Assembly: GCF_035712445.1 (NCBI RefSeq)
Contig: NZ_DASTAT010000131.1
Location: 1-54,643, forward strand
Reading direction: 5' to 3'
Source of the DNA: Oligoflexus sp.
GTDB lineage: Bacteria; Bdellovibrionota_B; Oligoflexia; Oligoflexales; Oligoflexaceae
DNA: 54,643 nt
The position numbers and the translations under genes were made by a program. Positions within the stretch are counted from its first letter, which is position 1, and each line of letters begins with the position of its first letter. Shown here one piece after another: positions 1 through 8,412 of this stretch. A model generated the notes under the pieces. It was given only the letters and a program-made list of their open reading frames with translations. It had not been told where the DNA came from and searched no databases.

Positions 1-1665
1 GTCCCGCTCATAAACGGCCTGCCATTCCAAAGCAAGGTGTTTATCCTCTTTCAGAAGCCGGACGGTGGACGGCAGCTGCGCAGCATTCAGCGTCCAATTC
101 AGCTGCGATTCGCCCAGAACAGCTTCCAGCGCCGCCTGAATGGTCTGGGCTGCATCGAGGCTGATATCGAAGTGATCCAGAAGCCGCGTCACGGACTGCA
201 GGGGCTCGGTTTCGCCGAGTATCTTCATCAGGTAAGGCGAGAGATCCGCTTCGACCTTGAGCCCCGATCCAATCGTCAGGATTCCTTCCTCAATGCTATC
301 AAGAATCCGCTTCATCCTTTGCTGACTGCTGCGAACCGCACGGGCATTTTTCAAAGCAAGCAGAAGGAGAGCGGTTATCAGGAGCGAGGCGAGCAGGACA
401 CCCAGAGCAATCTGCCGATGGACTCGATTTTCGAGCTGCAGCTTTTTGTTCTGCTCTTCTTCAATACGCAGACCCATATCAACTTTCAAACGATTGATAT
501 CGCTCTCTCGATCGGCTTCCTGAATCTCCTGCAAAACTTTCACATAATTCTGCCGCTCGTCATAAGCTTCCTGATAGCGTCCCATCCCTGCCAGAGCCTG
601 GGCCTTCATATCCAGCAAAAGAATCCGATAATTCTTATCGACCATCGCCTCATCAATGCTTGCGTTCTGAATAGCCTCCAGCGCATCGTTCCATCGACGG
701 GCCCGGATATAGTTGCGGGCCTTGATGCGGTATGTATCCGAAATACTGATGACATCGACACCACTTTCCTTCATGAGCGCAATCGCCTGATCAAAGATCG
801 GCTGGCTCTCGACAAAGCGCCCAGTGAGCCCATAGATTCCACCGAGCGTAGCCAGGGTTTTACCCTCCAGCTTGCGTGAGCCCAGATCACGCGCGTACTG
901 CAACGCGGTTCGGTATTCACGTTCCGCCCAGGGATAATCCTTGCCCTGCCGGGCAATCGTTATTCCCAGCAAACGATGGGCATTCGACAGTTCATGTCGA
1001 TAGGGCCCCTTTCTGAGAATCTGGATGGTTTCCTGCATAAGCTTCTCAGCCTTTTCCGATTCGCCCTGCGGATCCATGAAGTCGCTTAATTTTTGACGGG
1101 CACGGATAAGCGGATAGGCGTCCTCGGGCACCCTTCCCTCCAGGCTCTTCAGAATACGCTGCACATGAAGAAGCCCCGGCGAGACGTCCCCCAGTTCATA
1201 CTCCAAGTCCGTGGCTTTCAGCAGAATTAGGGCTTCCACATAAGGCCAATCCCGATCCACGGCCACAGTAGCGAGGTTGAGCAGTTCCCGAATAAGAGCC
1301 CTTTTTTCACTCTCATCGGATTTTTCGTGACGAGCGATGGCATCCTGCATTCTGCTCAGATGAGCCATAGGAGGGTGATCAAAGCTCTGAATTCTTTCGG
1401 CGATTTTCGTCTCTATGTCCGGCGTGAGTCTGACGCCCTCTGTGCGAAGAAAATAGTGAGTTTCCAGCAGCTCTTCTGCGGAAAGCGTGGACGTTTTATC
1501 GCGCAGATTTTGAAGGGCCTCTCTTTGGGCCTGAGCAGGATCGTCCATGGCAAGCTGCAGCCAGCTTTGCAAGGTCTTCAGCTGATTGTCCCGAGGACGC
1601 GCTGCGGCAGGCTGAAGCATCAGCCCAGCCAGTATCATGAAGGTTTGCAGCCAGGCTTTTCTCAT
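1..1665 (-). CDS. TPR-containing membrane sensor, probable CheA-like kinase (3' end outside window)
   Basis: The frame is open from an ATG at 1665 to the window edge, 555 codons, so the C-terminus is missing. It starts with a signal-like segment (MRKAW..., hydrophobic to about residue 20), followed by roughly 380 residues of helical TPR-like repeats and a transmembrane segment near residues 417-440. About 107 residues of a cytoplasmic domain follow, beginning RMKRILDSIEEG. That last domain matches, block by block, the domain in the complete kinase at 3929-6157: both contain LGES/IGES, then L-x-W-[ST]-LN and a closing LEW. By inference the lost part carries the same Hpt-like and HATPase modules, so the product would be a sensor kinase with periplasmic TPRs. 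The start codon overlaps the stop of the upstream cyclase as ATGA, which implies translational coupling. The kinase assignment is inference; the TPR, TM and shared domain are visible. Confidence 0.75.
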   Translation of the reverse strand, partial: MRKAWLQTFMILAGLMLQPAAARPRDNQLKTLQSWLQLAMDDPAQAQREALQNLRDKTSTLSAEELLETHYFLRTEGVRLTPDIETKIAERIQSFDHPPMAHLSRMQDAIARHEKSDESEKRALIRELLNLATVAVDRDWPYVEALILLKATDLEYELGDVSPGLLHVQRILKSLEGRVPEDAYPLIRARQKLSDFMDPQGESEKAEKLMQETIQILRKGPYRHELSNAHRLLGITIARQGKDYPWAEREYRTALQYARDLGSRKLEGKTLATLGGIYGLTGRFVESQPIFDQAIALMKESGVDVISISDTYRIKARNYIRARRWNDALEAIQNASIDEAMVDKNYRILLLDMKAQALAGMGRYQEAYDERQNYVKVLQEIQEADRESDINRLKVDMGLRIEEEQNKKLQLENRVHRQIALGVLLASLLITALLLLALKNARAVRSSQQRMKRILDSIEEGILTIGSGLKVEADLSPYLMKILGETEPLQSVTRLLDHFDISLDAAQTIQAALEAVLGESQLNWTLNAAQLPSTVRLLKEDKHLALEWQAVYERD

Positions 1666-3758
1666 GCGACGGTCGCCTCTTCCGTTGCGGCCGTGTTCAA
1701 AACTTCAAAAAGTTCGCGCTCTTCATTCAAACCGCGGATTCGGAAAAACCCATGGCTTCGATACGCAGTCCTGGGAAGATACGGCGTGATCGCTTCCGTG
1801 ACGAACACAGATCGCGGTGTGGCCAAAGCCTCGACTCGGGAGGCGAGGTTCACCGCCTGACCAATCACCGTATAATCAGCCCGCTTCGGTCCACCAAAAC
1901 TGCCGACGACCGCACTGCCCTGATGAATGCCGATGCGCATTTCAAAATGTTCATGTTCCGTCAGTTCCCACGAGGCATTGAGGGTTTTCAGGCGCTGATG
2001 CATGGCAAAGGCGCAGGCGACCGCTCGACGAGCCTGCTCCTCTGGATCGAGATGCAGCGGCGCTCCGAATATGACCATCACGCAGTCACCAATGAACTTG
2101 TCTATGGTGCCGCCATGCTCGAAGACCACATCAGTCATGGCCACAAAAAAATCGTTCAGAATATGGGAAATCGTCGCTGTTCCGAGTCTTTCCGTGGACT
2201 GGGTGAACTCACAGAGATCGGCGAAGAGAATGGTGACCAGCTCGGACTTGGCCTTTTGATCCAAACGCGAACGCCCTTCGATAATCTCGGCCACCAGAAC
2301 GGGCGGCAGAAACCTTTGCAGCACATTGGTTTCGATATACTGATGAAGGCTCCGAATCTCGGCGTTCTTCCTTTTCGTTTTGTAAAAGAGCCAGCCGGTC
2401 ATGATAAGGACGCCCAGGGCCAGAACGAGTATGGCCAGTATCAATTGGGTCTGACGCTCCTTGCTCGACAGAGCCAGAGACTGGAGTTCATTCTCCTGCT
2501 GGAGCAGGCGATTCCTATCCGCGCTTTTCTCAATCTCAAAGTCGATATAGTAGCGCTGGGCGATATTCTGTTTCCGCTCATCGAAGATCTTAAGCTGCTG
2601 ACTATAGGCCATTTCCAGCTGCTGATAGGCTTTCTCGTAGTCGCCCTGGGCCGCCTGCACTTCGGAATGCAGCCGATGAAAATCCACGGTATCGGTCGGC
2701 GACACGAGCCTTTCCATGGCCGGGCTGATCTTCTGCATCAGCTTTTGCGCCTCATCCTTCCGCCCCAAGCTTAGAAGGGCTCTGACCCGATTCAGATCGA
2801 CCTCCAGCATTCCCCCTTCGTCCCGATAGCGGGCAAAGGTCGGCAGGATCTCGTGCAAAATACCGAGGGCCTCCCGAAACTTTCTTTGCTGATTCTTGAC
2901 CTTGGCTATATTGAGTCGGGCATAGACTTCACCGATTTCATCCTGGATCTTCACGGCAAAACCATAGGACCTTTGATAAGCGTCCAGAGCCTTATCCCAT
3001 TGCTGCATCTGCGAGAGGGCATCCCCGTAATAGAAGTAGGTGACAGACCCCAAGTAGCGATAAGGATGCTTCAGGAAATACTGATGAAGCTCCTCAAACA
3101 TCTCCAGAGCCCTATCCAGACGCACGGAACTATTCACGGTGTAGACAATCGCGAGGCTCCCCAAAAGCCGCAGCCTTTGCAGTTCGTCAGGACTGCTTTG
3201 AACGACCTTATAGGCCTCGTGGAAGCTTTTGGCCGCCGCTTCCTCCTGATTGGTCTTCGTATGAAAATACGCCTTCTGCAGGTGAACATTCCCAAGCAGT
3301 ATGGGGTTTTTGATGTCCTGGGCCATCTTTTGCACCGCCTCCAGCTCCGCATAGCCTCCGGCCGTATACTGCATAGTGGATGAGGATTCCGCCTGATATC
3401 TCTGCAAGCGGAACCAGGCCTCCGCCTCGCGGTCGTGCTGCGCCTGAGCCACGGGCAGACTGCTGTCGAGGAAGACCAGCGCCTCTTCATAGCGGCCGAG
3501 CTGAATAAGTCCACTCTGCAGTTCAAAGGCCGCTCTCATGAATTCATGCGGGACCTTGGCACTCTCCATACTCTCAAGCTTTTTCCGATTCAAGGCCACG
3601 GCCTGGCCCGGATCATCGAGCAGCAACGGACTGATTTGCAAGGGTGGACGCGCCGGGGATTCACTCAGCTGAGACGCAAAAGACAAGGCACTGCTCAAGA
3701 GTATGAGCAAAGTCATGAGCCACGCGTCGATGATTAGGCAAATTCTTCCCAAGGACAC
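1662..3758 (-). CDS. TPR-domain class III adenylate cyclase
   Basis: The 698-residue product has an N-terminal signal or anchor (residues about 5-29) and TPR-type helical repeats to about 400. A short coiled coil, a transmembrane helix near 438-458 and a C-terminal class III nucleotide cyclase domain (about 505-690) follow. The two metal-binding aspartates are D514 (FADLCEFT) and D558 (KFIGD). The adenine-selecting pair K554 and D628 and the transition-state N637 and R641 are all present, so ATP rather than GTP is the expected substrate and cAMP the product. The likely arrangement is a periplasmic TPR sensor controlling a cytoplasmic cyclase. The start given is GTG with an adjacent purine-rich stretch; an ATG at 3716 would still leave a hydrophobic N-terminus. 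Its stop overlaps the start of the next gene on the same strand. Confidence 0.9.
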   Translation of the reverse strand: MSLGRICLIIDAWLMTLLILLSSALSFASQLSESPARPPLQISPLLLDDPGQAVALNRKKLESMESAKVPHEFMRAAFELQSGLIQLGRYEEALVFLDSSLPVAQAQHDREAEAWFRLQRYQAESSSTMQYTAGGYAELEAVQKMAQDIKNPILLGNVHLQKAYFHTKTNQEEAAAKSFHEAYKVVQSSPDELQRLRLLGSLAIVYTVNSSVRLDRALEMFEELHQYFLKHPYRYLGSVTYFYYGDALSQMQQWDKALDAYQRSYGFAVKIQDEIGEVYARLNIAKVKNQQRKFREALGILHEILPTFARYRDEGGMLEVDLNRVRALLSLGRKDEAQKLMQKISPAMERLVSPTDTVDFHRLHSEVQAAQGDYEKAYQQLEMAYSQQLKIFDERKQNIAQRYYIDFEIEKSADRNRLLQQENELQSLALSSKERQTQLILAILVLALGVLIMTGWLFYKTKRKNAEIRSLHQYIETNVLQRFLPPVLVAEIIEGRSRLDQKAKSELVTILFADLCEFTQSTERLGTATISHILNDFFVAMTDVVFEHGGTIDKFIGDCVMVIFGAPLHLDPEEQARRAVACAFAMHQRLKTLNASWELTEHEHFEMRIGIHQGSAVVGSFGGPKRADYTVIGQAVNLASRVEALATPRSVFVTEAITPYLPRTAYRSHGFFRIRGLNEERELFEVLNTAATEEATVA

Positions 3759-3928
3759 CTCAACTGTTCGCTCTTTCTGATCGGTATCTTCCCTGTGAAT
3801 TCAGGGGGCAGCCTTTGCCGTCGGTAAAAACTGAGGCATTCCCCCGCAAGAGGTGACAGGGTTCGCTCGCTTTGCGATAATAAAGGGACTATGAGTTGAA
3901 ACGCTCAACTCGTCATGGAGGAATTGGG

Positions 3929-6157
3929 GTGACAAACGTCCAGGATAGTCGCAAGAAAAAGGCAAACGGCCCATCCTCGCTCATGCAAAGGCTCTGGCAG
4001 GCGACCTGCACCTACTTCTTCATCGATCGCGCGCATTATCCCGATCGGGGCCGCAGGGCCGAGGCTGTCGTGGCCCTATCGTTCATGCTGGTGTATTCCT
4101 GCGCCTGGTTCAGCTACGTCCCGATCTATGGGATTCTCTTTCAAAACAAGGTCGCCGCCCTTGCTGTGGGTCTGATCGGACTTCCGACGGCCCTCGGTGC
4201 TCTTTTCATCCAAAGAACGCGTAAGAACCTGGCCGTCGCCTCCGCTCTTCTCAACTATGGCTGCGCTCTTACGCTGATTGGCTGCATCTATGCCACGGGC
4301 GGCACATGGTCGCCCATCTATTTCTGGTCCTTTTCTCCAGTCGCTGGCGCCTATCTCCTTTCAGGTTCAAAACATGGAATGGCTGTCACAGCCATAGCAG
4401 CCTTAGGGAATGCGATCGTCGCTTTCGTCACGCAGCCCCATCTGAATCCGGATCAGTGGTTCTTCCAATTTGATGTGTTCTCCTCATTCCACGTCGGCTT
4501 TATCGCCATGACCGTCTTCTTTTCGCTCACCGTGTTCTCGCTCATCCTCTATATCTTCGAAACCAAACTGAAGCAGGCTCTGCACGAATCGGAAAAAGCC
4601 CGACACGAGATCGAGAAGCAAAAGCAGATCGTCGATGAGGCCTTCGCCACGATCAAAGAGCAAATGGCTGAGAACAAAGCCGTCATGAATGCGACGGAAG
4701 TGGCTCTCGTCATGATCTTTCCCGGCATGAAAATTGATCTGGAAAAGTCCTCGGCCTACTTTCAGAAACTCTTCCCCGGCATCGACAACTTCTCGCAGGT
4801 TCTGCGCAAGATGAAGATCGAAAGCGCCAAGAGTGTTCTGCAGTCGGTGATTGGCGAATCGACACTGACCTGGTCGCTGAATGAATCCTCGTTTCCGCTG
4901 GAAGCCATCATTGACGACAATACTCATGAGCTGGAATGGAAGAAGATCGAGAATGACGGCGTGATCACAGCGATCGTCTTCGCGGCCAAAAACGTCCAGC
5001 CGCTGCTTGACTCCAAAAAGAAAATGGAAAGCCTGAACCGCTATGCGCAGCTTCTCGTGACCGTGGTCGGTGAGCAGGATGACAACCGCAGTCATGACAA
5101 GGAAAAGAAGAATCGGGCGATCATCAAAGCCATCAATCGGCAGATCCCCCAGGTGCGGGAAGCGATTGCCCGGGCTGAAATCAGCCTCGTCGATAACTGG
5201 CAGCCGATCTATATCACCCTGCATACGCTGAAGGGTGAAATGAGCAGCTTCAGCTTCAACGACATCAAGGAATTCCTTCACAAGACGGAAGAGCACGTGA
5301 AGGATGTTCGCGAGATCATCCGCGTCCATCAGGGCAAGCTGGATCATGAAGCCCGGGAAAAGTTAACGGCGATCAAGGGCAGGCTCATACACGATCTTAT
5401 CCATATTCAGAACAGTCTGCAGGAGATTCAGGATATCTGCCGTCAAACAGGTGCCGACCAGAACGCGATCCTGATTTCGAGGGAGCGCCTGCAGTATGCG
5501 AAGGATGATCCGCATCTGCTCAAGGAGCTGGTTATTGATTCCCTCTATGAAGATGTCCGTGACGTCATCAAGGGCTTTGAGTCGGAGATTTATAAAGTGG
5601 CGGGCGATCTTGGAAAACCATCACCCCGTCTTCTGATATCGTCAGGGCGCTATTATCTGACGGATTTCGCCGCTGATAAACTCCGGCAGGCGCTGACGCA
5701 CATCATCCGCAACTCCCTTGATCATGGCATTGAATCCCGGGATGAACGCCTGCAGAAGGGCAAGAGCGAAATAGGTGAGCTGACCTTCGTCGTCGATGAC
5801 GACGGCCCTTCGATTCAGATTCGCATTCGGGATGACGGGCGTGGACTCAATCTCGTCGATATTCGGGAAAAAGCCATGGCCCAGGGACTCATTCAGCAGT
5901 CGCGCAAGCATTCGCTGCGGGAGATTTCCGAGTTGATCCTTCTGCCAGGCTTTTCCACGACCCGTAACGTCTCCATGGTATCAGGGCGCGGTATTGGAAT
6001 GGAGGCGGCTCGCGGTTTTATCGCGGATCTGGGCGGGGCGCTCACGCTGCATCTTCTGGATCAGACGGACCATCCGGCTTTGGAACTGCGTCTGTCCATT
6101 CCCAAAGCCCATATCCCCGTCACTCCAGATGCCTGGCTCGAAAGCAAAAGCGCTTAG
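3929..6157 (+). CDS. Membrane CheA-like histidine kinase with internal Hpt domain
   Basis: I chose the GTG at 3929 because GGAGGA (3917-3922) sits 6 bases upstream; an in-frame TTG at 3896 has no such site. The product is 742 aa. It has six hydrophobic helices (to about residue 212), a coiled coil, then a PAS-like domain (about 250-350) shared with the partial gene at 1-1665. An Hpt-like helical domain with phospho-acceptor candidate H432 (ITLHTLKGEMSSF) follows, and then a CheA-type HATPase domain. Its N box is HIIRNSLDHGIE, its G1 box DDGRGLN, its F box LLPGFSTT and its G2 box SGRGIGM. No CheW-like or receiver domain is present. The order resembles a transmembrane CheA that lost the coupling domain. 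A phosphotransfer partner is not encoded next to it; the response regulator at 19250-19849 is the nearest candidate in the window. Confidence 0.88.
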   Translation: MTNVQDSRKKKANGPSSLMQRLWQATCTYFFIDRAHYPDRGRRAEAVVALSFMLVYSCAWFSYVPIYGILFQNKVAALAVGLIGLPTALGALFIQRTRKNLAVASALLNYGCALTLIGCIYATGGTWSPIYFWSFSPVAGAYLLSGSKHGMAVTAIAALGNAIVAFVTQPHLNPDQWFFQFDVFSSFHVGFIAMTVFFSLTVFSLILYIFETKLKQALHESEKARHEIEKQKQIVDEAFATIKEQMAENKAVMNATEVALVMIFPGMKIDLEKSSAYFQKLFPGIDNFSQVLRKMKIESAKSVLQSVIGESTLTWSLNESSFPLEAIIDDNTHELEWKKIENDGVITAIVFAAKNVQPLLDSKKKMESLNRYAQLLVTVVGEQDDNRSHDKEKKNRAIIKAINRQIPQVREAIARAEISLVDNWQPIYITLHTLKGEMSSFSFNDIKEFLHKTEEHVKDVREIIRVHQGKLDHEAREKLTAIKGRLIHDLIHIQNSLQEIQDICRQTGADQNAILISRERLQYAKDDPHLLKELVIDSLYEDVRDVIKGFESEIYKVAGDLGKPSPRLLISSGRYYLTDFAADKLRQALTHIIRNSLDHGIESRDERLQKGKSEIGELTFVVDDDGPSIQIRIRDDGRGLNLVDIREKAMAQGLIQQSRKHSLREISELILLPGFSTTRNVSMVSGRGIGMEAARGFIADLGGALTLHLLDQTDHPALELRLSIPKAHIPVTPDAWLESKSA

Positions 6158-6248
6158 GCTTTGACCAATTGTTGACTTTCGGGGCTTTCAGACACTGTGC
6201 TAGGATGCATCGTGCATGAAACCCCGTTCAGCGAGCCATTAAGCGTCT

Positions 6249-6797
6249 ATGTATCAGGATATTCTCAGTCAGCTCGGTCGTACGATCTTTGCCTTGCGCG
6301 GTTGGACCTGTGATCCTTTGCCCCCTTACTGGCAGAAAAAGCAGGTTATTATCGGCTTTCCTCACACCACCATCATGGACACCGTGATGGCCTTTTCCGG
6401 CTTTGCCATTGTAAAAAAGAAGGGTCATGTCCTGGTTCGCAATCAGGATTTCCGCTGGCCTTATGCCGGGCTTTTGAAAAAACTGGGAGCCATTCCCGTC
6501 GATCGCAGTCAATCCACGGGCCTTGTGAAACAAATGGCCAAGGAATTCGCCGAACGCGACGAGTTTCACCTGGCTCTGGTTCCCGAGGGAACACGCCGCG
6601 ATGTTCAGAAAATCAAAACGGGATTCTGGCACATCGCAAAAGAGGCCAGGGTGCCGATTGTGTGCTGGTATCTCGATAATGCCCACAAAAGAACCGTGTG
6701 GGCGGGGCAGCTGATCCCGGGTGATTCCCTGGAAAAGGATCTTGAAACCATTCGTCAGCTGTATGCGAAACTCGGTTACGATATTCCCGGACTATAA
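6249..6797 (+). CDS. Lysophospholipid acyltransferase (PlsC-like) family protein
   Basis: The 182-aa protein has the acyltransferase H-x4-D motif at H39-D44 (PHTTIMD) and the EGTR motif at 113-116 (VPEGTRRD), in the order and spacing usual for the LPLAT/PlsC superfamily. It is shorter than typical PlsC (about 240 aa) and lacks a strong N-terminal membrane helix, so it may be a soluble or peripheral member acting on lipid or lipid-like acceptors. The IPVDRSQS stretch around 81-88 fits the family's acceptor-binding block. The ribosome site is weak. It is transcribed separately from, but in the same direction as, the kinase ending 91 bases upstream. Substrate cannot be told from sequence. Confidence 0.8.
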   Translation: MYQDILSQLGRTIFALRGWTCDPLPPYWQKKQVIIGFPHTTIMDTVMAFSGFAIVKKKGHVLVRNQDFRWPYAGLLKKLGAIPVDRSQSTGLVKQMAKEFAERDEFHLALVPEGTRRDVQKIKTGFWHIAKEARVPIVCWYLDNAHKRTVWAGQLIPGDSLEKDLETIRQLYAKLGYDIPGL

Positions 6798-6800
6798 AGT

Positions 6801-7538
6801 TCAGGCCGCGTGGGTCTGCCTTTTAAGACCCAGCTCGATCTGAAAGATCAGAGTTTGAACGCCGGACACCGGATCAGTCTCCACCAATCCACGGCCGGAA
6901 ATGAGACTCGCCTGATCTTTCGAACTGAACTGATTCTGAAAGATGAGTTCCAGAGCCTGCACGCCGTCCACATGGGTTATACCCTGGGCCTGAGCTTTTA
7001 TCACCCACTATGCGTCCTTCAAGATAGGATACAAAAATGGAAGTGCCCATCGTCAGGGGCAGGTACGAGAAGAAGAGGATGCGACCAAATTGCCGGGATC
7101 GTTGGTGATGCAGATATAAAGAAAACCTGCCAAGGAAAGTGTCACGCCAAAGATAAAAATGATCCGCAGGAGGCGCGCGAGGCGTTGGGACAGCGTGGCT
7201 ATATCGCAGTAATGGATGGAAAAGTGGATGACATAGGTGCTGGCGAGCAGGCCGGAGGGATTGCCGAGCGCATGCAGCACCCGAGTCAAAAGATCGAGAT
7301 GCCCCCACCCCAGCTGCATCCAAAGATTGCGGGCCGCAAAAAATCCGAAGCTGAAAACAAAATTAAGACTCAGGATCGCCGAAATATAGATCACGTTAAC
7401 CATGTAGAGGGATTTTTTCGCGCCCAGCCAAAGAAAGAGGTTATAGAGCAGAACAGAAGTAAGGCCGCCGATCAGAATCCAATAGAGGATACTCGCATAA
7501 TCTTCGATTTCAGGCGCATAGGCGCGGGTCAGGATCAT
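6801..7538 (-). pseudogene. Remnant of a 7TM-CheA-like sensor kinase, frameshifted and internally deleted
   Basis: Three stretches of coding sequence in two frames add up to one recognisable protein. An ATG at 7538, four codons after a TAA in the same frame, opens 7TMR-DISM-like helices (YNLFLWLGAKKSLYMVN...) that run to a stop at 7053. Around 7085 the homologous reading slips to the -1 frame, which continues another membrane helix (LFFSYLPLTMGTSIF...). Around 7005 it slips back to the first frame, giving IKAQAQGI, then FSSKDQASLISGRGL, ending at 6801. That tail aligns with the F box and G2 box region of the kinase at 3929-6157 (FSTTRNVSMVSGRGI). Thus the whole Hpt domain and most of the ATPase domain have been deleted. 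No ribosome site is visible before the ATG. Sequencing error could explain one slip, not the missing domains. Confidence 0.7.
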
Positions 7539-7713
7539 GGGGCTGACCGGTTATCCACTAGATCGGCATCGCCTGCTCTTCCTCGAGGAATGCATACCTT
7601 TCTGTGACCGCTGCATCCTTGCCTTATAGGCAGAAACACGACTATCAAAGTATTCAATACGTAGTTGCCGCTGTCCTGCTATAATCCCCTCTGGCAACCA
7701 TCCGAGGTATACC

Positions 7714-8412
7714 GTGAATCAAGAGGCCCTGACCAATCCCCGGCGTCATTGGACGATCACTCGCGAGGCGCTCGCGTTTACCGCCTCGGTTCTGCTTTTT
7801 CCCCTGGGTTGGCGCAAAAGCCGGAAAAAAACGGCACGTGCGGCCGATCAAAGGACTGTGGTTTTCATCCATGGTTATCTTGCCAATCGCTCCTCGTTTC
7901 TGCCCCTGGCCGGTTATCTTGCAGCCAAGGGCTATCGCTCGCAGCTCAGTTTTGAATATCGCCCGGGCGACAGCATCGAGCAGGCTGCGATCAAGCTAAA
8001 GCATTTTTTGAAGAATCATGTCAGGGGTGGGCGCATCGACTTTATCTGCCATAGCCTCGGCGGACTCGTGGCCCGGGTTTATCTGCAGCAGCTCGGCGGC
8101 GCGCGACGGGTCGATCGCTGCATCACCATCGCCACCCCGCATCACGGAACGTACAACGCCTATTGGCTTTGGACGCGCGTCGCCCAGGATCTGCGTCCGA
8201 GTTCGGAACTTTTGAAACGTCTGGCCGATACCCGTGCGAATGCGGCCAGCGTGAAGTTTCTCGCCATCGGGGGTGGTGCTGATCGCATCGTGCTGCCGCC
8301 TCATCACGCGGAGTTTGCGGAAAGCAATCTGCATTTCCCTGATATCGGGCATCAGGGACTTCTGTTTTCACCCAGTGTTTTTCGGCAAATCCAGCAGCAT
8401 CTGGCCGGTTAA
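7714..8412 (+). CDS. Alpha/beta hydrolase, lipase-like
   Basis: The 232-aa product carries a complete candidate triad: nucleophile S114 (CHSLGG, the G-x-S-x-G elbow with Cys in the first position), D190 (GGADRIV) and H213 (IGHQG). FIHGYLAN near 51-58 is the oxyanion loop. The layout fits the LipA/PGAP1-like group of lipases and esterases. The hydrophobic stretch at about 20-33 followed by RKSRKK suggests an N-terminal membrane anchor rather than free secretion. The GTG start follows GAGG at 7703-7706. The gene converges on phoD, and the two stop codons share the tetranucleotide TTAA at 8409-8412. Confidence 0.85.
   Translation: MNQEALTNPRRHWTITREALAFTASVLLFPLGWRKSRKKTARAADQRTVVFIHGYLANRSSFLPLAGYLAAKGYRSQLSFEYRPGDSIEQAAIKLKHFLKNHVRGGRIDFICHSLGGLVARVYLQQLGGARRVDRCITIATPHHGTYNAYWLWTRVAQDLRPSSELLKRLADTRANAASVKFLAIGGGADRIVLPPHHAEFAESNLHFPDIGHQGLLFSPSVFRQIQQHLAG

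Noticed and set aside
37..2774. Plus-strand open frames opposite the cyclase and kinase genes
   Set aside because: They run over clear cyclase and TPR protein coding on the minus strand and have no ribosome sites or protein-like sequence.
6172..6206. Sigma-70 promoter ahead of the acyltransferase gene from TTGACT and TAGGAT
   Set aside because: The spacer is 23 bases, well outside the usual 16-18, and no better -10 lies at the right distance.
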